Positions 27,074 to 35,766 of a stretch of 54,071 nucleotides of DNA are shown piece by piece (position 1 is the first letter of the stretch; the number at the start of each line of letters is the position of its first letter). A model generated the notes under the pieces. The model had not been told where the DNA came from. It made no database searches and saw nothing but the letters and a program-made list of their open reading frames with translations. This DNA is from Planctomycetota bacterium (GTDB lineage Bacteria; Planctomycetota; JACOTG01): assembly GCA_016178505.1 (NCBI GenBank), contig JACOTG010000169.1, forward strand, positions 1 to 54,071. Reading direction: 5' to 3'. Position numbers and translations under genes: made by a program.

Positions 27074-27562
27074 ATGGATTGCGAATCCTGCCACCAGCGA
27101 CCGGCGACCCTGCGACGGACCGAGGTCGTCGACAACAAGATGACGACCGTGCACTTGTGCGACGAGTGCGCGAAAACCGGTGATGTGTCGCTGAAGCCGC
27201 CGCCGTCCGCTGCGCTGGTCGTCGTCCCCACGAACACGGATCAAGAGCTGCGCGAGTTGTTCGAGCGGCGTTGTCCCGTCTGCGGCCTCAGCTACTCGGA
27301 GTTTCGTACTCGAGGTCGGCTCGGTTGCGGCAACGATTACACGCTCTTTCGCAAAGGCCTCGTTCCGCTCCTCGAGAAAATCCACGGCAAGACTCGCCAC
27401 GAAGGAAAGGTACCGACGCACGCGGGTCACGACCTCGCTCGCGAGAAGAAGATCCAGCGTCTCAAGGACGAGCTGCAGAAGGTCGTCAAGCGCGAAGCAT
27501 ACGAGGAGGCGGCGAAGATCCGGGACCAGCTGCGCGAGCTCGAAGGCGAGAAGAAGTCATAG
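27074..27562 (+). CDS. mcsA: Zinc-finger/UVR protein McsA
   Basis: About 162 residues from the ATG at 27074, chosen because McsA proteins begin MxCxxCxxRPATV. The sequence here is MDCESCHQRPATLRR, then LCDECAK and later RCPVCGLS with GRLGCGNDY; these CxxC pairs form two zinc sites. A C-terminal UVR motif (KRLKDEL-like helix, KREAYEEAAKIRDQLREL) ends the protein. In Firmicutes McsA activates the arginine kinase McsB and delivers substrates. It is the first gene of the operon and is followed two bases later by mcsB. Confidence 0.9.
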   Translation: MDCESCHQRPATLRRTEVVDNKMTTVHLCDECAKTGDVSLKPPPSAALVVVPTNTDQELRELFERRCPVCGLSYSEFRTRGRLGCGNDYTLFRKGLVPLLEKIHGKTRHEGKVPTHAGHDLAREKKIQRLKDELQKVVKREAYEEAAKIRDQLRELEGEKKS

Positions 27563-27564
27563 AC

Positions 27565-28617
27565 ATGGGAATCTCGGAGCTGCACAAGACTGCGGGAGAA
27601 TGGCTCCGCGGTGCGGGGCCCGAGTCCGACATCGTCATCTCAAGCCGGGTGCGGCTTGCGCGAAACGTCGAAGGCTTTCCGTTCATCCCGCAGCTCACGC
27701 CCGAGAAGCGCACCGAGTTGGAGTCGCTCCTGCGCGACCGAATCCTCGAGACGTCGTTTCCGCGCCGAATGCTCTATCTGAACCTCAAGGACCTGGATCC
27801 AGTCGATCGCCTACTGCTCGTGGAAAGGCATCTCATCAGTCGCGAGCACATGAATACAGAGGGTGATCGCGGCGTTGCGTTCTCCGAACAGGAAATGGTC
27901 TGCATCATGACCAACGAGGAGGACCACCTCCGCCTCCAGGTCATTCGCTCGGGATTCCAAGTCGAAGACACCTGGAACGAGATCGACCAGATCGACAACC
28001 TCCTCGAGAAGGGGATTCGATATTCGTTCTCGTCTCAGTTCGGCTATCTGACGTCCTGCCCGACGAACGTCGGCACCGGGATGCGAGTGTCTGTGATGCT
28101 TCATCTGCCCGCGCTCGTGCTCACGAAGCAGATCGAGAAGGTGTACCACGCCGTTGCGAAGGTGAACCTCTCGGTGCGGGGGCTGTTTGGCGAAGGAACG
28201 CAGGCGTCCGGCGACTTCTATCAGATATCGAACCAAGTCACCCTCGGGGTGGCGGAAACGGACCTCGTGCGCGAGTTCCGCGGAATCGTGCCGAAAATCA
28301 TCGAGTACGAGCGTCGCGTGCGCGACGAGTTGACGAAGGACGACAAAGGGCGCCTCGAAGACCGCGTCTGGCGGGCCTACGGACAGCTCAAGAACGCGCG
28401 TCAGATCTCGTCCGATGAGACCATCGAGCACCTGTCGTTGGTACGCATGGGGGTGAATCTCGGCCTCCTGAATTCTCTCGACATGTCCGTGGTGAACGAA
28501 TTGTTCATCTTCACGCAGCCTGGGCACTTGCAGAAATCGACGGGCAAGATCATGAAGGACAAGGACCGGGACATTGCGAGGGCGAACTTCATTCGAAGCC
28601 GCCTAGAGACGAAATGA
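27565..28617 (+). CDS. mcsB: Protein-arginine kinase McsB
   Basis: A protein of 350 residues, a full-length ATP:guanido-phosphotransferase domain. Diagnostic parts are VISSRVRLARNVEGFPF near the N-terminus, the NEEDHLRLQ loop, the CPTNVGTGMR active-site Cys signature, and RGLFGEGTQASGDFYQISNQ. McsB phosphorylates arginine on protein substrates, which then bind the ClpC N-domain and are degraded by ClpCP. It lies between mcsA and a ClpC-N protein, and its TGA overlaps the next ATG (ATGA). Confidence 0.95.
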   Translation: MGISELHKTAGEWLRGAGPESDIVISSRVRLARNVEGFPFIPQLTPEKRTELESLLRDRILETSFPRRMLYLNLKDLDPVDRLLLVERHLISREHMNTEGDRGVAFSEQEMVCIMTNEEDHLRLQVIRSGFQVEDTWNEIDQIDNLLEKGIRYSFSSQFGYLTSCPTNVGTGMRVSVMLHLPALVLTKQIEKVYHAVAKVNLSVRGLFGEGTQASGDFYQISNQVTLGVAETDLVREFRGIVPKIIEYERRVRDELTKDDKGRLEDRVWRAYGQLKNARQISSDETIEHLSLVRMGVNLGLLNSLDMSVVNELFIFTQPGHLQKSTGKIMKDKDRDIARANFIRSRLETK

Positions 28618-29090
28618 ATTCCATGTTCGACCGCTTCACAGACCGAGCCAAGCGGGCCATGGGCGTGGCGCGCGAGGAAGCGATCCGTCTCGGAACGGGC
28701 TATGTCGGTCCCGAGCACGTGCTCCTCGGCGTCCTCAGAGAGTCGAGTGGTCTCGGCAATGCTACGTTGAAGGGACTGCTCGGCGATCTTTCGGGAATCG
28801 TCGGGGACGTCGAGAAGCTCGCGGCGCCGCCGATGGGAAAAGCCCAGCCCAGCGCGAAGACGCAGGGCCAGCCGCCGATCACGACCGAGGCAAAGCATGC
28901 GCTGGAGATGGCACTCGAGGAGGCCGCGAGCATGAAGCATGGCTACGTCGGCACAGAGCACTTGCTCCTGGGCCTGCTTCGCGAATCGGAAGGCGTGGCC
29001 GCGCGCGCGCTCAAGAATCGCGGCTTGACGCTCGAACAGGTGCGACGAGAAGTGATCAACCGGTTGCCACATCCACCCAATGAAGAGTAG
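28614..29090 (+). CDS. Stand-alone ClpC N-domain protein
   Basis: A protein of 158 residues (or 155 from the ATG at 28623) consisting only of a double Clp N-domain. The first half has [20 protein letters not shown] and YVGPEHVLLGVL, the second PPITTEAKHALEMALEEA and [12 protein letters not shown]. Both Glu residues matching the phosphoarginine-contacting Glu of ClpC (in GPEH and GTEH) are kept. A linker of about 20 residues rich in Ala, Pro, Gln and Lys joins the halves. It overlaps mcsB and precedes clpC, so it is probably an adaptor or competitor in phosphoarginine recognition (inference). Confidence 0.85.
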   Translation: MNSMFDRFTDRAKRAMGVAREEAIRLGTGYVGPEHVLLGVLRESSGLGNATLKGLLGDLSGIVGDVEKLAAPPMGKAQPSAKTQGQPPITTEAKHALEMALEEAASMKHGYVGTEHLLLGLLRESEGVAARALKNRGLTLEQVRREVINRLPHPPNEE

Positions 29091-29108
29091 GCCGAGCGTC
29101 GGGCGGTC

Positions 29109-29212
29109 AGCCGCAGCCTCGGCATCGACGACGAAAGGGACGTGAGAACCCAGAAGGCGAAGCTGCCGCCGAGCGGGTGAGCGGCAGCATCGGGATCGAA
29201 AACGAACGGGAC
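29109..29212 (+). repeat. Degenerate 33-bp direct repeat and hairpin upstream of clpC
   Basis: The 33-base units at 29109-29141 and 29180-29212 agree at about 26-27 positions, both reading roughly AGCsGCAGCmTCGGsATCGA then ACGAAmGGGAC. Between and overlapping them, GCTGCCGC (29162-29169) pairs with GCGGCAGC (29181-29188) to form an 8-bp stem. The region is the only sizable gap in the operon and ends just before the clpC ribosome-binding site GGAGGG. It could be a regulatory or RNA-processing site that sets clpC level. Confidence 0.5.
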
Positions 29213-29228
29213 TCCGGAGGGTATTCGA

Positions 29229-31703
29229 ATGTTCGACCGCTTCACGGATCGCGCGCGAAAAGTGATGGGCTTGGCCCGACAGGAAGCCCAGCGCTTCAAC
29301 CACGAGTACATTGGAACCGAGCACGTCCTCCTCGGCCTCGTCAAGGAGGGGAGCGGCGTGGCGGCGAACGTGCTCAAGAACATGAACGTGGATCTGAAGA
29401 AGATCCGCCTCGAGATCGAGAAGATCGTGAAGACGGGGCCGAACATGGTCACCATGGGCCAGCTCCCCTTCACGCCACGAGCGAAGAAGGTGCTCGAGTT
29501 GTCGCTCGAAGAAGCGAGCAACCTCGGCCACAACTACATCGGAACGGAGCATCTGCTGCTCGGACTCATCCGCGAGAACGACGGCATCGCCGCGCAGGTG
29601 CTCATGAATCTCGGCATCAAGCTCGAGGACGTGCGCGAGGAAGTCCTCGAGTTCCTCGGCGCCGAGACGCCGCCGGAGCCGGGCGAGGAAAAAGAGGCCG
29701 GCGGCGTGCCGGCGAAGTCGAAGACTCCGGCGCTGGATGCATTCGGCCGCGACCTCACCGAGCTGGCCCGCGAGCAGAAGCTCGATCCGGTCATCGGTCG
29801 CAAGGGCGAGATCGAGCGCGTCATCCAGATCCTGTCGCGTCGAACGAAGAACAACCCCGTTCTGCTCGGTGAAGCGGGCGTCGGAAAGACGGCCATCGTC
29901 GAAGGACTCGCGCAGGACATCGTTCGCGGCAACGTCCCCGAGTTGCTGCGCGAGAAGCGGATCGTCGTCCTCGACCTCGCGATGATGGTCGCGGGAACGA
30001 AGTACCGCGGTCAGTTCGAGGAACGGATCAAAGCCGTCATGACCGAGGTGCGCCGCGCGAAGAACGTGATCCTCTTCATCGACGAGCTGCACACACTCGT
30101 CGGCGCGGGCGGCGCCGAGGGTGCGATCGATGCCTCGAACGTGCTGAAGCCAGCCCTCGCGCGCGGCGAAGTTCAGTGCATCGGCGCGACGACGCTCGAC
30201 GAGTTCCGCAAGTACATCGAGAAGGACGGCGCGCTCGAGCGTCGATTCCAGACGATCATCGTCGAGCCGCCGAGCAAGGAAGAAGCGCTCGAGATCCTCA
30301 AGGGACTGCGCGACAAGTATGAAGCGCACCACCGCGTGCGCATCACCGATGAGGCGCTCGAAGCGTCGGTCGAGCTGTCGACACGCTACATCACGGGCCG
30401 CTTCCTCCCGGACAAGGCAATCGACGTCATGGACGAGGCCGGCTCGCGCGTGCGCCTCAAGGCGATGACTCAACCTCCGGATCTCAAGGAACTCGACGAC
30501 GAGATCCGCAAGCTCGAGAAGGAAAAGGACGAGTCGGTCGCGAACCAGGACTTCGAGCGAGCGGCCTCGCTTCGCGACTCCGCTTACCGGCTGAAGAAAA
30601 AGAAGGAAGCAACGCAGCGCGCGTGGCGTGAGAGCTGCAAGGAGATCGACGGCGTCGTCGACGGCGAGGTGATCGCCGAGACGGTATCGCGCATGACCGG
30701 TATTCCGCTCTCGCGACTCGAGAAGGGCGAAGCGGAGCGTCTCCTGAAGATGGAAGAGGAGCTGCACCGATCGGTCGTCAGCCAGGACGATGCGATTCGG
30801 GCGATCGCGAAGGCCGTGCGCCGCAGCCGTTCAGGCCTCAAGGATCCCCGCCGGCCGATGGGATCGTTCATCTTCCTCGGCCCGACGGGCGTCGGAAAGA
30901 CGCACCTGGCGAAGTCGCTGGCCAAGTTCATGTTCGGCGACGAGGAAGCGCTGATCCAGGTCGACATGTCCGAGTACATGGAGAAGCACAACGTGTCTCG
31001 GCTCGTCGGCGCGCCTCCGGGCTACGTGGGCTTCGAGGAAGGCGGTCAGCTCACGGAGAAGATCCGCCGCCGGCCGTACGCGGTCGTGCTGCTCGACGAG
31101 ATCGAGAAGGCGCACCCGGACGTCTTCAACATGCTCCTCCAGATCATGGAGGAAGGGCGATTGACCGATTCCTTCGGCCGGCACGTCGACTTCAAGAACG
31201 TCATCGTCATCATGACGTCGAACATCGGCGCCGACATCGTGAAGAATCAGTCGAGCCTCGGATTCCGTCGAGCTTCCGAGGACGTCACGTACGAGAAGAT
31301 GCGCGACGGGCTCATCAAGGAGGTCGAGAAGCACTTCCGACCCGAGTTCCTCAACCGCCTCGACGAAGTGATCGTGTTCAAGCCGCTGTCGCGAGAAGAA
31401 GTGCGCAGCATCGTCGACCTCGAAATGAACAACGTTCGAAAGCGACTCGCCGAGCGCAAGATCGAAATCGTGCTCAAGGACGACGCTCGCGATTGGCTCC
31501 TCGAAAAGGGGTTCAATCCCGACTTCGGCGCACGTCCGATCAAGCGTGCGATCGAGAAGTACGTCGAGGACGAGCTGTCCGAGGCAATCCTGCGGAACGA
31601 GTTCCGGCAGGGCTGCCACATCGAAGTCGACGTGAAGGACGGAAAGCTCAGCTTCGTGGAGGTACCACTCGAGCCCGCCGCCCCGGCTGCTACGCCGAGC
31701 TAG
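29229..31703 (+). CDS. clpC: ATP-dependent Clp protease ATP-binding subunit ClpC
   Basis: A full-length ClpC of 824 residues. The N-domain (1-145) has [20 protein letters not shown] and two GTEH motifs. AAA1 has Walker A GEAGVGKT and [18 protein letters not shown]. The middle coiled coil carries a UVR-like motif ([21 protein letters not shown]). AAA2 has [28 protein letters not shown] and the ClpP-docking LGF (in NQSSLGFRR). It unfolds proteins for ClpP. It is last in the operon with mcsA, mcsB and the small ClpC-N gene. A clpP gene is not in the window. Confidence 0.97.
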   Translation: MFDRFTDRARKVMGLARQEAQRFNHEYIGTEHVLLGLVKEGSGVAANVLKNMNVDLKKIRLEIEKIVKTGPNMVTMGQLPFTPRAKKVLELSLEEASNLGHNYIGTEHLLLGLIRENDGIAAQVLMNLGIKLEDVREEVLEFLGAETPPEPGEEKEAGGVPAKSKTPALDAFGRDLTELAREQKLDPVIGRKGEIERVIQILSRRTKNNPVLLGEAGVGKTAIVEGLAQDIVRGNVPELLREKRIVVLDLAMMVAGTKYRGQFEERIKAVMTEVRRAKNVILFIDELHTLVGAGGAEGAIDASNVLKPALARGEVQCIGATTLDEFRKYIEKDGALERRFQTIIVEPPSKEEALEILKGLRDKYEAHHRVRITDEALEASVELSTRYITGRFLPDKAIDVMDEAGSRVRLKAMTQPPDLKELDDEIRKLEKEKDESVANQDFERAASLRDSAYRLKKKKEATQRAWRESCKEIDGVVDGEVIAETVSRMTGIPLSRLEKGEAERLLKMEEELHRSVVSQDDAIRAIAKAVRRSRSGLKDPRRPMGSFIFLGPTGVGKTHLAKSLAKFMFGDEEALIQVDMSEYMEKHNVSRLVGAPPGYVGFEEGGQLTEKIRRRPYAVVLLDEIEKAHPDVFNMLLQIMEEGRLTDSFGRHVDFKNVIVIMTSNIGADIVKNQSSLGFRRASEDVTYEKMRDGLIKEVEKHFRPEFLNRLDEVIVFKPLSREEVRSIVDLEMNNVRKRLAERKIEIVLKDDARDWLLEKGFNPDFGARPIKRAIEKYVEDELSEAILRNEFRQGCHIEVDVKDGKLSFVEVPLEPAAPAATPS

Positions 31704-31710
31704 GCCTAGC

Positions 31711-32007
31711 CTACTTCGGCCGCTTGAAGAAAAACTGGCGGTACTCGGAGTTGTCTGCATCGCCGAGTACCGCCACCAATTCCCAACCCTCTCCGCCGGA
31801 TCCGTCGAGACTCGGGTGTGAGAAGATCTGAGTCCGATCCTTATTGAATTTCTCGAGCACCGGTTTCGGGATAAACGTCGTCACGATCCGATACTCCCAG
31901 CCGCCGCCGCGCTGAGCGGCGAGCGACTCCCGCCGAAAGAACATCGCCCCGAGAACGCATCCGAGAGCGATCCCGAGAAGCCCGACTCGTCGTGATCTGC
32001 TGTCCAT
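31711..32007 (-). CDS. Membrane-anchored DUF4177-like small protein
   Basis: A protein of 98 residues from the ATG at 32007, with AAGGAG upstream. One N-terminal helix (GLLGIALGCVLGAMFF) is followed by a small domain reading WEYRIVTTFIPKPVLEKFNK and GGEGWELVAVLGDADNSEYRQFFFKRP, the G-x-x-GWELVxV pattern of DUF4177. The function of that family is unknown. It is convergent with clpC; the two stop codons flank a 12-bp perfect palindrome GCTAGGCCTAGC (31699-31710). Confidence 0.65.
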   Translation of the reverse strand: MDSRSRRVGLLGIALGCVLGAMFFRRESLAAQRGGGWEYRIVTTFIPKPVLEKFNKDRTQIFSHPSLDGSGGEGWELVAVLGDADNSEYRQFFFKRPK

Positions 32008-32076
32008 CGTGGTCACTCCTTGGTTGAAAACGCGCCATGACGACCGAGGAATCGAGTCTACACCGAGAGCCCTCGC

Positions 32077-32082
32077 TATAAT
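32077..32082 (+). promoter_or_regulatory. Consensus -10 upstream of the YdjY-domain gene
   Basis: A perfect TATAAT lies 69 bases before the ATG at 32151. The corresponding -35 region is weak. It lies between divergently transcribed genes and is AT-rich for this window. Confidence 0.35.
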
Positions 32083-32150
32083 CGAGCCGAAAAGCACAGG
32101 CACGAGCACGAGCCTCGTAACGTGCCCCGTGACGAGGAAAGGAACCACCG

Positions 32151-33173
32151 ATGACGTCAGTGCTTCGAGCTCGCCTTCCGGGACTCTTGATGGGAGCACT
32201 TCCCGTGGTGCTCGCGGCCTGCAGCCCTCAGCCTGCGGGCGTGAGCGTCGAGCGCGTCGACAAGCTCGAGGAGCGATTGACGAACATCGAGAAGCGGTTC
32301 GATTCCGTCAGTGCCGCGCTCGCGAGCGCGAAGCGCGATTCCGACCTGCCGTCGCGTCTGGAACGGGTCGAGAAGCAGCAGAAGGAGCTCGGTGAGGCGT
32401 TCGACGACTGGGATTCCCGTTGGTCCAAGCAAATCGCCGAGCTTCGCGACGACGTGTCTTCTATGAGAAACGACGCGTCGACGAAGAAGGTCGTCTCCGA
32501 CATCCAGACGCGAGCGTCGAACAATCTCGACGACCTCAAGAAGGAACTGCAAGCCGGCGGTGTCACGCTCCTCGAAAAGGAGGGTCGCATCGAGACGACC
32601 GGGATCATCTGCCAGAATCAAGTTCTCGTCGAGTGGCTCATGGTCTGCAAGGGCGGCAAGACCCACGAGAGTCTGCTGCTTCTCGAATGCCGTCCCAGTT
32701 TATTGAACGCTGCGCTGATTGCACTCGGTTACAAGCCCGGCCGGGGCGCCGTCGCGTTGCCGAAGGCCGCCGACAATCCGCCGGGCGGCACGCCGATCGA
32801 AGAAGATCTCGTGTACTACACGCCACAGGGACAGCGCGTTTACGTCTACATCGAATGGACCGACGGCGAGAAGACGGTGCGCCGTCGGCCGGAAGAGTGC
32901 ATCCGAAACTCGCAGACCGGCAAGCCTCTCGACCCGAACGGATGGGTCTATCTCGGCGGTCGATTCGCTCGGCTCGATCCGAACGGTGGCGAGGCGTTCG
33001 TTCCCGACGTCACTCGCGACGTGGCGTCGGTCTGGCATTCTTTCGAGGGGGAGGCCGTCCTCGACAACCCAGGACTCGATGGACGGGACGACCACATTCA
33101 CTTTCCGATCACGGAGAACCTGCCGCCGAAAGGGACGAAGGTGAAAGTCGTGTTCTCGCGCGAGCAACTCTGA
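32151..33173 (+). CDS. YdjY-domain lipoprotein with coiled coil
   Basis: A 340-residue protein with a lipoprotein signal ending LPVVLAAC. Residues about 35-125 form a coiled coil (VDKLEERLTNIEKRFDSVSAALASAK and on). The C-terminal half is the YdjY domain, with CQNQVLVEWLMVCKGGKTHESLLLL and LLNAALIALGYKPGRG. YdjY occurs widely in Planctomycetota, often on surface proteins, without known activity. It overlaps the next gene by TGATG. Confidence 0.75.
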   Translation: MTSVLRARLPGLLMGALPVVLAACSPQPAGVSVERVDKLEERLTNIEKRFDSVSAALASAKRDSDLPSRLERVEKQQKELGEAFDDWDSRWSKQIAELRDDVSSMRNDASTKKVVSDIQTRASNNLDDLKKELQAGGVTLLEKEGRIETTGIICQNQVLVEWLMVCKGGKTHESLLLLECRPSLLNAALIALGYKPGRGAVALPKAADNPPGGTPIEEDLVYYTPQGQRVYVYIEWTDGEKTVRRRPEECIRNSQTGKPLDPNGWVYLGGRFARLDPNGGEAFVPDVTRDVASVWHSFEGEAVLDNPGLDGRDDHIHFPITENLPPKGTKVKVVFSREQL

Positions 33174-34339
33174 TGTCGACGGCCTTGGCGGCCAACTCGA
33201 AGAACGCGATCGAAGCGCTCGACCGAAAGCTCGTACGTGTTCGCGTCGCGGTCGCAGTGCACGAGGCGCTGGCGTGGGCTTGGCGCGGGCTGCTCGCGGG
33301 CGCGGTCGCTTCGGCTGCGGGCTCGCTGGCGCACCTGTTCCTCGGGATCGCCATCGCCGCAGGCGCGCGCCTCGCTCTCCAGCTCGTGGGTACACTCGTG
33401 GGCGCGGCGTGGGGAATGCGGCGGCTCCCCGGCGAGGATGAAGCCGCGACGCTGCTCGATCGCTCTCTCAACGCACGCGACGTCGTCGTCAGCGCCGTGT
33501 GGGCGAAGCACGCGCTTTCGGACGCGGATTCCCGGCGCGCGCGGCTCGTTTCCGAAAGCGTCGACCGGCTGCGAACGACGCGAGTTGCATCCGTCGTTTC
33601 GTTGTTCGAAGCTCGCGCGCTGCTGCTGCCTTGCGCGGCCGCGATCGCGGCTGCCGTTCTCGTCGTTTTGGAGCTACCGTCCGCATCGAGTGCGGAGCCG
33701 AACACCTCACACGAGGCGTCCCTCTCGCCGGCGGTCGACGCGATGACCGAGGCGGGCTCCGGGGCGCGCGGCCTACGACGCGAACTCGCCGCGCTGGCGG
33801 GGCGTCCGGCGGCGCCTTCGATGATCGATGACGCGCGACGCGTTCGCTCCGAACTGAAAGAAGCGTTGAATCCCAGCGCCCTACCCGAGACGTTGGCGGC
33901 GTTGGGCGAACTCCGGGGTCGATCCGAAGCGGCTCGTCGAATCGCCGAGCGCGCCGCGACGGATCCGTCCGTTCGAGAGTCGACGCGTGCGGCCCTCGCG
34001 AGCATCGCGAATTCGCATTCGAGGGGCAGCGCCGCCGCGCGCGACGCTCTCGCTCGGCTCGATTCCGGCGATGAGGCTGGCGTCGCGGCGGCACTGATGC
34101 GCGTCGCGGACGACGTCGCACCACTCGACGGGGTTCTCGTGCGGCGCGCGCTCGATGCCCTCGAACGCTGGTTCACGGCAACGGGCGTCAGCGTCGAGCC
34201 CACGGCGCCCGAGCCGGTCGCTGTCCCGGCGCCGGGCCTGCCTGCTCCCGCGGGCCGCGCGACCCGATGGGCACTCGAGGACGACGCGTTCCTAGAGCCA
34301 TACTTCGCGCCAAACGCCTTGCCTCGGAGCCGCCGCTGA
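33173..34339 (+). CDS. Membrane protein, DUF4175-like N-terminal region
   Basis: A protein of 388 residues. Two hydrophobic segments near the N-terminus (GLLAGAVASAAGSLAHLFLG and ARLALQLVGTLVGAAWGM) are followed by EDEAATLLDRSLNARDVVVSAVW, a third hydrophobic stretch (LLLPCAAAIAAAVLVVLEL) and a long helical Ala/Arg-rich tail. This layout resembles the N-terminal part of DUF4175-type membrane proteins, but I do not claim membership. It is translationally coupled to the YdjY gene and followed 14 bases later by a glycosyltransferase. Function unknown. Confidence 0.6.
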   Translation: MSTALAANSKNAIEALDRKLVRVRVAVAVHEALAWAWRGLLAGAVASAAGSLAHLFLGIAIAAGARLALQLVGTLVGAAWGMRRLPGEDEAATLLDRSLNARDVVVSAVWAKHALSDADSRRARLVSESVDRLRTTRVASVVSLFEARALLLPCAAAIAAAVLVVLELPSASSAEPNTSHEASLSPAVDAMTEAGSGARGLRRELAALAGRPAAPSMIDDARRVRSELKEALNPSALPETLAALGELRGRSEAARRIAERAATDPSVRESTRAALASIANSHSRGSAAARDALARLDSGDEAGVAAALMRVADDVAPLDGVLVRRALDALERWFTATGVSVEPTAPEPVAVPAPGLPAPAGRATRWALEDDAFLEPYFAPNALPRSRR

Positions 34340-34353
34340 CCGTCCTTCGCGCC

Positions 34354-35766
34354 ATGGAGCGCGACCCCTCGCTCAGTCGGGCACGGCTCGCGCTCGTCGG
34401 ATGTGCCGTGGTGGAGGCGGTCTTCTTGCTGACGATCGCGCGAATGCCCGACCTCGGCTCCGGATTCCCGCCATTCGCACGAGCATTCCTGTTCGCGAGC
34501 ATCCCGTGGCTCGCGGCGGCGTACGTGACGACTCGTTATCCTGCACGCGCCGGCCGCCTCGACGTCGCTCTCGTTTTCGGCGTCGCCATCCTACTTCGGC
34601 TGTTCTTCTTATTCGGCGAGCCGACCCTGAGCGACGACGTCTATCGATACGTCTGGGAAGGTCGAGTGCAATCGGCCGGGCACAATCCCTACGTGCTCGC
34701 GCCGGCTGCACCCGAGTTGGCGCCGCTCCGAGATGCGCTCCATGCGCGCATCAATCATCCCGAGATACCTTCGTGCTACCCGCCGTTCCTCCAACTGCAG
34801 TTCCGCGCAGCGTCGACCATCGCGCCGAGCGTGCTCGCGATGAAGGTGCTGTTCACGAGTTGGGATCTCGCGGCGGCGATGTTGCTCGTGATCCTCTTGC
34901 GCCGGCGCGGGCGACCCGCGGTGCAGGCCGCGATCTACGCGTGGAGCCCGCTCGTCATCGTCGAAGTTGCGGGCAACGCGCACGTCGAGCCCGCGTGGAT
35001 CGCTCTATTCCTCGCAGCGGTGTTGCTCGAGGGGCGTCGCATGGCATCGGGGGTTGCGCTCGCGCTGTCGGCCGCGACGAAGCTCGTCTCGATCGCGTTC
35101 GTTCCAGCGCTCGCGCGTCGCATCCGTGGAGCCGGACTTGCCGCGTGCTGTGTCACTTGTGCCCTCGCGTTCGTGCCGTTCGCGTCGGCCGGGACCGCTC
35201 TCTTCGTCGGCATGCGCGAGTACGCCGACCGTTGGCGTGCGAACGACTCGTTGTTTCGATTCGTGTTGGCCGTTGCCGATGCGTTTCGTGAACGGCTTCT
35301 GCGTGTGCAGTGGATCGCCCCGCGAATCTGGGAGAACCCGCACTTGCTCTCGAGCTTGTCGATTGCGAAGGGACTGTGCGCGCTCGTCCTGGCAGGTATC
35401 GGATTCTGGATGTGGCGTCGACGCACGGAACCGATTCGATTCGCGCTCGTGCTTTACTTCGCAGCGATCTCACTGTCGCCGATCGTTCATCCGTGGTACG
35501 TGGTGCCGCTTGTCGCCTTTCTTGCCGTCGAGCCGAACCTTGCGGGACTCTTGCTGGCGACGCTGGTGGTCCTCGGGTATCACCCCCTGCCCGCATGGAA
35601 GGAGTCACAGGTTTGGCGCGAGGATCCCTACTATCTTCTCGTGGAGTGGTTGCCTGTTTACGCGGTTCTCGCCATCACCGCCGTTACCCGTTGGCGGTCG
35701 CGCACGCGGCCTATTTCCGCGGATCCGTCATTCGGCGACGCTGCAGGATCTCCATCATTTCCGTGA
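34354..35766 (+). CDS. GT-C family glycosyltransferase (DUF2029/GT87-like)
   Basis: A protein of 470 residues from the ATG at 34354. About 11 transmembrane helices are visible. The first outside loop carries the GT-C acidic motif in SDDVYRYVWEGRVQSAGHNPY, and a later loop NHPEIPSCYPPFLQL fits polyprenyl-phosphate-mannose-dependent mannosyltransferases such as the DUF2029/GT87 group. It probably adds a sugar from a lipid carrier on the outer face of the membrane. Its 3' end overlaps the convergent murJ by 56 bases. Confidence 0.78.
   Translation: MERDPSLSRARLALVGCAVVEAVFLLTIARMPDLGSGFPPFARAFLFASIPWLAAAYVTTRYPARAGRLDVALVFGVAILLRLFFLFGEPTLSDDVYRYVWEGRVQSAGHNPYVLAPAAPELAPLRDALHARINHPEIPSCYPPFLQLQFRAASTIAPSVLAMKVLFTSWDLAAAMLLVILLRRRGRPAVQAAIYAWSPLVIVEVAGNAHVEPAWIALFLAAVLLEGRRMASGVALALSAATKLVSIAFVPALARRIRGAGLAACCVTCALAFVPFASAGTALFVGMREYADRWRANDSLFRFVLAVADAFRERLLRVQWIAPRIWENPHLLSSLSIAKGLCALVLAGIGFWMWRRRTEPIRFALVLYFAAISLSPIVHPWYVVPLVAFLAVEPNLAGLLLATLVVLGYHPLPAWKESQVWREDPYYLLVEWLPVYAVLAITAVTRWRSRTRPISADPSFGDAAGSPSFP

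Noticed and set aside
31699..31710. Perfect palindrome GCTAGGCCTAGC between the clpC and DUF4177 stops
   Set aside because: It is short, contains both stop codons in convergent frames and may be chance.
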